Origin: Synchiropus splendidus
Lineage: Eukaryota; Chordata; Actinopteri; Syngnathiformes; Callionymidae
NCBI RefSeq assembly: GCF_027744825.2
Contig: NC_071335.1
Span: 14,698,501 to 14,762,500, forward strand
Length of the DNA stretch: 64,000 nucleotides
Direction of reading: 5' to 3'
Shown: piece after piece, positions 55,276 to 64,000 of the stretch
How positions within the stretch are numbered: position 1 is the stretch's first letter
Layout: the number at the start of each line of letters is the position of its first letter
The notes under the pieces: model-generated
What the model was told of the DNA's origin: nothing
What the model saw: only the letters and a program-made list of their open reading frames with translations
Databases searched by the model: none
Position numbers and translations under genes: made by a program

Positions 55276-56707
55276 TGGTATAAAATAAAATTATTTTTTT
55301 TATTTTTTTATTTTTTTTAATTTCCCAAGAGTAGCATCAGTGTCATTAAATTTATATCCTGCTTTTTTTTTTGTAAACAAGGTAAAGAGGTGAACCACCT
55401 TGTTTTGGAGTCTGAACTCAACCCTGGTGAGAGACTGCGGAAGAGACACTGGAGTTGGAGTTGTTGTTTTTGAAGTGATTTTTTTTTTAATCATGTCATT
55501 CTAGCAAGATGTTGATCTCTATTGAATCCAATTCCAATTGGTAAATTAAACAACGGTACTTTTCGGGTCGTCTTCGGGTCAGTTCATTATAAAGGACATA
55601 TATTGATATCTGTGCATATATTTTCAAATAGTGTTACAGTAAATAAAGAAAGGAGCTTGTAATTGTGTGTGGTTTGGTGACCAACTCTTGTGTCTATCAT
55701 TTGACCTTTTCAAGGGCCTGTAACAATTGTAGGTCAAGCTCCGAGCGCGTAAAATCCTGATAGTTTTAAGGGACTAAATCATTTTTAACTTAAAGGCCAC
55801 CACTGGCTACAGTAGTGATACACTATCTTGATGGTGCAAAACCTTTCAGAACAATCACACCAGTTTCATGTGGAGGAACGCAATGACTCAGTCAGACAGT
55901 TCAGTTGAAGTTATGAGAAGTTAAGATGTCTTCACATGAGGTGCTCATGCAGTGTTCCAGTCAATATTGTGACTGGTCTCTTCTCCCAGGAATCTAATAG
56001 AGCCTCTAATAGAATAATACCTCAGGTCACCACAGGTCCTTTTGAAATATGCAATTTCTCCATTAGGTGACATGAAGGTGGTCAAACTAAATTTCAAATG
56101 AAACAATAAAAACTGAAAGTCCAACTGAAAAAAAATAAAACAATCGGGTCCCTCGCATATTCACATGACAGTGATGAACGGACAATAAAAGTAAAACCAC
56201 ATGCTGCCAGCTGCTGCCTGTCAGCCAGAAGTCTAATAGTCGCTTAGAGAGGCACCTGATAATAGTTTCATTTATACCGCTCATTCGGTGAAGGGGCTGG
56301 TTTATTGTTATTACACAAGCTGTTCACTAGAGGCTGCTCTTATCCAACTAATATAGAACTAGCGCTGTTGCGAAAACGAGAGAATTAGACGTTCACTTTA
56401 TTATTAATATTATTATTACGCTATTATGGCCACATATCTTGGTGATCAGATTGTCTGCCTTTTTGCAAAGTCATCTGATAAATAGTGCTTAATCTAATCT
56501 GAATAATAACAATAAACATGTTGCCTTATATTATTCCATTGCATTTAATGATAAAAATTATAAAATAGTTGTGCCAATTCGTTCTACTCCTATGTCGGTA
56601 ACCTTGTCTGCGCTCATGAGCACATTTTTGTTTCTTTGTTTTTGTTTTGTTTTTGTTTTTTAATGGTAGTCTGCTAAAGGTTGCTCAAACTTCATGATGG
56701 CATTCTT

Positions 56708-56756
56708 TTTATTATTATTATTTATAATAATTATTATTATTTATTTATTTATTTTT
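56708..56756. repeat. TTA/TTTA-rich simple repeat
   Basis: Runs of TTA followed by TTTA units. Low complexity. Confidence 0.9.
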
Positions 56757-56965
56757 AAGCAGTAAGGAAGTTGTTCATGGGCTTCAGGAGAATAAGAAGC
56801 TATATCAATGAGGTAAAGGAATTAAACTGGGGTGGAGACAGGAAACAAACTTTAGATTGTCATGGACCAAAGATTTATTCAGATTAACATTTTTGTTGTT
56901 GAAAATCAAATTTTTCTTCAGTTTTTTTTCTTTGTTGTTCCCGTTATTCTGTTTCTTCTGCTAAC

Positions 56966-56984
56966 CCAACAGTAGATGGCGCTA
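56966..56984 (+). promoter_or_regulatory. CTCF-like motif outside the palindromic elements
   Basis: CCAACAGTAGATGGCGCTA fits the CTCF pattern with two mismatches, at positions 2 and 4. It is a weaker candidate than the two sites inside the palindromic elements. Confidence 0.25.
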
Positions 56985-58574
56985 GAGGACAATTTTAACA
57001 CATGTTTGACAACGAAGGATGACTCATCTTAGGTTAGAAGAAGGTAGATGAAGAAAAGCCGAGACAGTTTACAACGTTTACCTTCAGAGAAAAAGGACAA
57101 AGATGAGCTATGTACCAAAGAGACAGCTGTGACCTTGTTACATTAATAACAAAAGTTGGGTAGACAATAACAGGGAAGAGTATTGAGAATCATTACATAC
57201 ACTGTGTACGCCTTGAAAGCAGTAAACAAAAGAATATTTGTTCAGTTAATTTCTCATCTATTTCAACACCAAAGCTCCTTTCACACTGAATATTGTCACG
57301 TTAGTACCTGAAGGAAACAGTTATGTCCAGTTATAACCAGTGGCAGCTCCACCAAGTCCATCATCACACCACCCAGAACTCACACATGTCCAGGTGAAAA
57401 CACCAACTAAATAAGACCATACGGTGACCAAAGGTACTGAGGTATGGTCTACATTTTAATGAATGAATCTGGTTTGTCTCCGTTCCCGATTGCCACTAGT
57501 CTTGCCACAAGATGGTTTTGCGTTGAGCTGTGCTTGCCATTCCTGACGCACGCTTCCTTTTCCTCCTCATAATTTGTGATGCCTCCCCCCCACCCTTCTG
57601 CTCAGCACTCACGTGGATGCGGTGAGAGCAGCATGAGGGGGAAAAAAGGGGTTCTTTTCCATGGGTATCGATTCTCTCTGTCATCTCTCTTTGCCCCACA
57701 TGTTATTGAATTCCTCTGATGCATCCACATCTCAGTTCATCAGCAGTTTTCTTTCGTGCCTTATTCAGCATGAGCAGGTCTTTCAACCTTCGCTGGGACT
57801 CTTGAAGGTCAGAGCCATGAATGTTGGTCACTGTTTTCTTCAGAGATTCAAGTCTATCGGAAACCAATGTGTTGACTTGAGGACTGTTGTGAATAATCTT
57901 TCTATCATGGTTCGAATTCCTCTTTCCTCATCTATACCTACTCACCTTTCTACTGCCTTCTTCACCTGCTACATCATTGCTTTTGTAACTCGGTTCCTCA
58001 GGGAATGAAATCCATCCTTCAGTGTTCCTGTCGAGACCAAGACCAAAGAGGGCGGTGACACCAAAACCAAGAGAATACAGAAGCACAAGCTATTACACAC
58101 ACATTTATCTCTTACTGCAATAGAAATGGTCGGCATTTTTTCAAAATAAGAACTCAAGAAGTGAAATGCTTTCATTGGAACCAAACCATTAGTTGAGTCT
58201 ATATTGAGTTTGGTCCTTTATCTTGGTCTCTGCCCACTTCATTGGACTCAGGCTTGACTCATGCAGACTCTGTTTAGTTGGTCTCCACTAGCATTCACAC
58301 ATTTTCTACCACTTATGTCAAGGCCAACATGTTATATGTTATATTATCCACCCTCCGCTACGACTACAGCTCTGCACAGTCTTGGAATTCTCACAATGAG
58401 CTTCATGAGATTATCATCAAAGCAACGGTGGCTTCTTTGAGTCATCTAAGACCAAAAACATATTTTCTTTTTTGTCATTGCTACATAATTCCATATATCT
58501 CCCTTGATATATTGATGTCTTCACTGTCTATGTAGAGTGGAGAAAGTATTCAAAATAAAACTGTCCAAACTTGT

Positions 58575-59070
58575 GTATCCATGGCAGGGTCGCTGGGGCA
58601 GCAGGGGATGTGAAGAGGTCCACATTATCTTGTCCTCATAAACCTCCTCCTCCAGAAATGCTTGAAGGTTAACTGAGAGACATAGTCTCACCCGTGTTCC
58701 CTGAGTCAGTCCAGAGGGTTTCACTCTTCTGGACACGCTTGTAATATCTCAGCAGGGAGACAAGATCTTCCTCAACAGGCTTCTCTCTACATGGAGGAAC
58801 AGAGGTTCCCTAGATGACCGAGCTCCTCAGCCTTTCAGTACCTTTTCTCATCATTGCTAACCAGGACTTGTGGGCATAAGTGAGAGAAGGAGCATCTGTC
58901 AGATCTCAGCTCTTTCTTTATCACACCATCACATCAGCCTTGTCATAACTGAAGATGCTCCACCAATTCATCTGTCTCATGCTCTGTTCTTTATTAAATC
59001 AACTAGACACTGGATTTCCTTTGATTTCCTTCTCCAAGAAATGGACAATCCAGCCACCTGAGAACCATGG
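58575..59070 (-). pseudogene. Rex3/RTE-like LINE, strongly decayed fragment
   Basis: The plus strand shows the order of landmarks of an antisense Rex3-type element: CTGGGGCAGCAGG, GAGAGACATAGTCTCACC, ATGGAGGAACAGAGGTTC, GATGACCGAGCTCCTCAGC, ATCTCAGCTCTTTCTTTATC and TGAGAACCATGG. These correspond in sequence and order to the better preserved copies at 32.2 and 39.2 kb. Frames are broken, and it is the oldest-looking of the three. Confidence 0.7.
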
Positions 59071-60313
59071 TAGTAATGTTAAATGAACTCCATCACTGAA
59101 GTGCACTGGGATAAAATCCCGATTATACAAGTAAACAACATCTCTACAGCTAATTCGTTATGTTACATCACAAGCAAAGACAGACTGATTTCCTGCCAGC
59201 ATATCAAACTGGAGTGCACACTATGGATCCCATATGGCTTTGACAGAAATGGACTTTAATGAGCATTAAACCATGCTAGTCAAAGTGTAAAAATATCAGA
59301 GACTCATAATCTTTGAAGAAGAAAGTGGTCTGGAAATATTCTGAGCAGGCTACAGTCTGCAGTGCACCCAACAACAGAAGAAGCCACCATCGCGTTTATT
59401 CCTCCTTGTTATTCAGTTACAGTTAGACTGGTGTCTTGTCTACTGTACACACCTTTCTGGGCAATGCCATGATCTGCGGGCGCCGCAGCTGTTAAGGTCG
59501 AGGTTCAGCAGCTCTGTATGGTCAGAGAAGGAGGTCACGACCAGGTTATTCCATTAATGGATAACTACATCCTTGACAGGACTGGTGTATTCCAGGATAG
59601 GAATGCCAGGACCAAATTATGAAAGCAGCTCAGGAAATATTTGACAACACTCTCTGAGAAATGAGCTGCAGGAGAAGTTTCTCCTCCAGGTGGATATTAA
59701 TGGGACGTTGCAGGGGCGTATTGTGGTGATGCCCCTGTAAATCTAATGGAAACTAAAGGCAGTGTTGTCAAAGGTAGTGAAGTATTGTCGTGTGTGATGA
59801 TGAATTCTGTTTCTATCAAATAATGGAAGCTGAAATTGCTCTATTTTAACACTCACAATTTGGCTAATTTCAGCTAATTGCTAGTGTACTTGAGGCTTGA
59901 CTTAAAATCAATGTGATTTTTCCTTCACAACAAACAGGAAGTGATGAATAATTACAGAGGCATTTGTTTAGTACCGCTGCCAGTCATGCGATCAATGGTG
60001 TCTGTCTGTCTACTGTCAGCTTCATGCAATCCATAATACTTGAAAAGGTACTAAATGCCTCATGTTATATACAGGTAATAAATACACACAGGTCCATCTC
60101 CATCACTCATAAAGCCACCCGCTGGAAATATGGCCACATGAAGGAAGTCAAGCAGTGACATGCTGAAGTCACGGTCGACTTCTGCATTTACACCAGATCT
60201 ATTGCCCAATTCATGCTAGTGTTTTCTAACAGTGTCTAGCTTACAAACTGTGAAGTCACAATTATTATTCCACCTGATTATACACTGGGTGACCTCATTT
60301 GTCTGTCTGACAG
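59071..60313. other. Intergenic stretch without recognised features
   Basis: No recognised repeat or coding signature. Confidence 0.5.
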
Positions 60314-60455
60314 GAGCATCTGACAGAGTGAAAGACAGAGGTCAGGATTGCCGCCAGCTGTTGGAGAAGAATAGCTCTTTTTTGCAAGGGCTGCAGATGG
60401 TTCAGCAGCTCAGCAAATGCCTCAGACCCGCGGCCGCGACGCTGTACTATGAAAG
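60314..60455 (+). other. Candidate orphan exon, unidentified
   Basis: The stretch is preceded by a pyrimidine-rich TTTGTCTGTCTGACAG and followed by GAAAG|GTGCCT. It is open throughout and would encode ASDRVKDRGQDCRQLLEKNS, then SFLQGLQMVQQLSKCLRPAA and ATLYYE. It would begin in phase 1 and end in phase 2. It has a helical, charged composition. I do not recognise the family, and it could equally be conserved non-coding DNA or chance. Confidence 0.2.
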
Positions 60456-61793
60456 GTGCCTGATAAGCCAACATTATATCCTTAAAATTGAGATCTAGCC
60501 ATAAACAGTCTGCGTGTCCTGAAGCGATTTGTCTTTAATATTTAACTCTGCACTTTGGTCTTGTGCTGGAGTCAAGTCAAATGGGGAACAATCAAATGTT
60601 GTCGTGTTAAACTGCACTCGAAAACACTTTGAATCCATTTTTTTTTTGCGTTCACAAACAAACTGGTCAACAGTGAACTCCAGTCGCCCACTAGCACGAA
60701 ACACATTACGCAACCTTCTGCAGCCAACAAACACGCACACCTACACTTTCCTCTGCATTATTTAATATACGTTCTAATAGAACTTTCTTAGAATAGAATA
60801 GAAACTGTTCTATTAATGTTTCTGAACATATTTGCTGGCTTAAAGGTGTCAGGTAGTCAGTGTTTAAATATGTCTTTTGTTTTTTTTATTTCAAGAATCT
60901 ACATTGCTTTAGAAATGAGGTCATGTGATTCTATTAAACTATTCCAGGATGACATGTGAGTTCATCGCCTTTAGATCTGGGGTGACTTTCTTTAGAATAT
61001 CATTCCAGCCTTCATTGTTTATATGTAACCAGGCCATGTTTCTCATCATCTACCATGCTATTCATGATGTCCGCATCCGGCCCTCTGACGACTGGACTTG
61101 ATTTTCCTCGCACGCATTGGTTTAAAAATGACTGCTCCCTTTTGGGCTCTCAAGATGCCGCAAAGTGTGTTTCTATTTCGCACGGTGGCTTCTTTTAGCA
61201 TGAAATCGACATGAAATTATCAAACACCTCCTGTGCCTTTTGTAGAGCTGTTCATTAGTGGTTGCTGCTCACTTCACAGAAAGCACCATAATAGCCCACA
61301 TAAGCGGCGTTGATGCCTTATTAGAAGGGTTTTCATGCGGAGCGCAGAAAAACATGACACAACAATAGCCCTTTTCAAAATGTCAATAAGTAGGGCACTT
61401 GCCCCAGAACTCTTATGAAATAACTTCTATTTCCTTGGGAATCAAGAGGACACAATGGCACTGATACATTGACATATAGTCCCGTTAACTTAATTGTCTG
61501 TGTGCATAAAGTTGGTGTCATAAAGTCAGGGACACACGACATACCAAGAACGTGTATGTTGTTGACACTACAAAGCTCTATATGGTATGATCGTATAAAC
61601 ACTATTAGAATGTATTTGGTGATACACTGTAGTACAGTATAATAACTATGTCGCGTGTGAAGTCATATATAGTCTGCGATTGTTTGCCCGCTAACCTCTT
61701 CCAGCTGATCTACACCATCATTTGTTCTTCCCGTCGTCTTCAGGCACGCAATGACATCATTCCCCTTTCACCCAGTTCTCCGGGCTGCATTGA
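60456..61793. other. Intergenic stretch without recognised genes
   Basis: 61100-61350 is unbroken and might be conserved non-coding sequence. No coding signature was recognised. Confidence 0.35.
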
Positions 61794-62054
61794 GAGGTTA
61801 CTTTCGGTCAAACCGTGATGCATTCACCACCGGCTCCCCGTCTCGGAATCGCAAGTGTTGATGATGATTAATACGGTGGTTGACGATGTTCCAGTCACCG
61901 ATACGACAAAAGAACGATGCACAGATATGCAACTTGTCGTTTCTTTAAATCGTAAGCGATGGAGATGTCGGAGGTGACGTGTGTGTACAGCGCTTTATTT
62001 GAGGTGAAATACGAAACACGATGCCACGTTCACTGTTGCATTTATTCCCCTAAA

Positions 62055-62153
<99 letters not shown>

Positions 62154-62749
62154 CACAACGGGTTATCATTTGTCCCCTTTATTTTTTGCTTTTAGTGGTC
62201 AAGGTTCCGACGGTACCTGAGGGCCACTTCAGACTCGTTGCAAGATGGCGCAGAAGCACGAATTTTATAAACACATTTTTGTTGATGAAACACTTTGATC
62301 CTTTTTCATTATTGTTTGACATCAGCTCTGCTACTTGGTGTCCGATTTATGGCGTTCCTTAGCTGATACACTAAAGTGATGTGAGTCCGTGTTAAATGAT
62401 GTATGATAAATGCAGTTAATCGAAACAAGCGTGCGACATATTTTTGTGATGCAGCTGATCGAGAACACACCGCAGACACTGTGTTCATCTTCCCCTTGCT
62501 TTTCTGGTTCCCTTCCTCCTGCTGTAGCGAGGTTACTATCGGCCACTCGTCCCCTCCTCCTTCTTTCCTCTCATCGAGGTTACTATCGGACAAGCCCGTC
62601 GGTTCACTGTGCGTTTTTAGTTGACCCTCGGCTCGTTTGAGCGCCTGTGATGTGGCATAAATGTGTTATTCTGCAAAATATTCTGGACGATTTCAGTAAG
62701 ATGAGGGGGTGAGCTGTGTTTTTAACCCACCGTCAAGGGTTACTGTCGG
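61794..62749 (+). promoter_or_regulatory. Region with four GAGGTTACTNTCGG-type motifs
   Basis: GAGGTTACTTTCGG (61794-61807), GAGGTTACTATCGG (62529-62542 and 62576-62589) and GGGTTACTGTCGG (62737-62749) share one orientation. The surrounding DNA has more CpG than most of the window and includes an AAGATGGCGCAG word near 62244. A long TA tract separates the first motif from the rest. It may be a promoter or a decayed tandem array, which is an inference. Confidence 0.35.
62057..62152. repeat. (TA)n microsatellite
   Basis: About 48 TA units without interruption. Confidence 0.98.
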
Positions 62750-63531
62750 TCAGATGCAAGAGCTGACACCGTTTCCCTGTCAACTGATTTCATTGACAAG
62801 TGAAACTGCGACTTATTCTCTAAAGCTTTTACCTTTGTGATCGTCTTCCAATGATGGTGGATGTTCCCTTGGTTTGCAGCTCCTATATAGTAAAACTGTC
62901 ATACATTATTCACATATTATTTCCGCTTATTCTCCCCATAGACCAACAACCATTCACACACTCTCATCTACACAAAAAAAAAATCAATATCAGAAAATGA
63001 AAAGCAAACTGCCAGCACTGCAGTTGAAATGAGAAGCCGAATTAACACAGAATGTTGAGCATAAATAATACTGTAGTAAAATGTATGTGCTTCGTCTGGC
63101 TAGTGTTGCATTCGGGCAAAAAAAACACATTTTTTTTCTAAGCAATCACCTTAGATAAAGTGCTTATCGTCTATATGTGTCAGTTTTTAGTAATGTTCCT
63201 TGATGTAGCAAGGGAACCATCATGGAGGTGAAGAAAGGGAGGTACAGAAGAAAAAGAAAAAAAGAGCTTTAATGGCTGAATCTTATTTCACCTTTTCTTT
63301 TACAATGTTGTTAGATGACACCAACACTTTGAAAAACCATTCTACTCAACACCTCAACCAAAGGAGCTGCTGGGGCGACCCACTTTCTCCTCCCCCAACA
63401 CTATGCAGAGAAGGTACAGACACTTCTTTGTTACCCCTAGCACCAGATGTGTCAAAGCAAACTGACTCGTGAAGGCAAAGGTTATTATTTTGGGATGTCA
63501 AGAGGATCCAAGTGGTTTAGTTCACATATGG

Positions 63532-63532
63532 G

Positions 63533-63624
<92 letters not shown>
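63532..63624. repeat. Poly-A followed by (TA)n tract
   Basis: About 17 A lead into about 38 TA units. It mirrors the TA/poly-T arrangement at 7.0 kb, in inverse orientation. Confidence 0.98.
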
Positions 63625-63629
<5 letters not shown>

Positions 63630-64000
63630 CAGGCTAATGGACGAACAGGTGGTGTTTTTAGATTACCTCTAAAAATGATGATGTATGACAGGGAAAAAAA
63701 CTAACAAAAAAAAAATAAACATCTGTGTTTGTCTTTGTTTTTAATTTCCATGTAACATAATCATCTTGGAACCTAAGTGGAGAAAATGTTGCTTTGGCAA
63801 ATACAGTTGTCCATCAACACATTCCCAACTTGGAATGTACAAATTGACTTATTAAATGTGTTTGCTTGACTTCAGTTTTGTCACATCAATCAATAGCCAG
63901 AAACGAATGAAGGTCACGTGCTGATTTCAATAAAGTTTTTTCTAGGAATCATCATCGCAGTCAATAAAATGATAAGATGGACATGTGTAAGAAATAATAA
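63625..64000. other. Intergenic end of the window
   Basis: Nothing recognised. Confidence 0.5.

Larger units (their letters stand above)
52411..58574. other. Intergenic stretch with simple repeats
   Basis: Contains a GT run (54157-54173), TA-rich sequence (55150-55235), a hairpin (55247-55275) and a TTA/TTTA-rich run (56708-56756). 54490-54830 is unbroken, CpG-containing sequence without a recognised function. Confidence 0.45.

Noticed and set aside
57661..58008. Open frame of 115 codons with a hydrophobic end
   Set aside because: No start context, splice signals or family motif; the overlapping opposite-strand frame is equally open.

Overview
The window is vertebrate nuclear DNA, almost certainly from a teleost fish. 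It is AT-leaning and dense in microsatellites. It holds degenerate fragments of fish-type non-LTR retrotransposons (Rex3/RTE-like, Rex1/CR1-like, L2/Maui-like), a Tc1-like transposase remnant and several small non-autonomous DNA elements. It has no operons, bacterial-type genes, rRNA, tRNA genes or CRISPR arrays.

Only one piece of a protein-coding gene is convincingly recognised: the terminal coding exon of a sarcoglycan of the gamma/delta/zeta group, most like zeta-sarcoglycan (sgcz), on the plus strand at 5346-5552. A strong splice acceptor precedes it, and a 3'UTR probably ends near 6970 after two AATAAA signals. Positions 1-5345 are then the last intron of that gene. No earlier sarcoglycan exon was found there, which fits the very long introns of this gene in other vertebrates.

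Downstream, roughly 7 kb to 64 kb, I find no second recognisable gene. The layout is: TA/poly-T tract (7.0 kb); first copy of a mariner-type non-autonomous element (11.1-11.5 kb); RTE-like LINE remnant with a broken catalytic motif (13-13.9 kb); short palindromic element with a CTCF-consensus match (17.3 kb); Tc1 remnant (24.2 kb); Rex1-like LINE with a long GATA tract (25.4-26.5 kb); second copy of the mariner-type element (28.1-28.8 kb); Rex3-like pieces (32.2, 39.2 and 58.6 kb); second and third copies of the palindromic element (36.1 and 42.4 kb); a separate inverted-repeat element (44.3-44.8 kb); a 5'-truncated Rex1-like LINE (49.1-49.6 kb); two exon-like but unidentified open stretches (51.8 and 60.3 kb); and a CpG-containing stretch with a repeated GAGGTTACT-type motif (61.8-62.75 kb). 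All seven LINE fragments and the Tc1 remnant lie on the minus strand, opposite to sgcz.

The intervals between are unannotated intronic or intergenic sequence. No new multi-gene system is visible. The best leads are the near-perfect CTCF consensus sites carried by a repeat family, and the mosaic conservation of the mariner-type element pair: an almost identical core with diverged ends.
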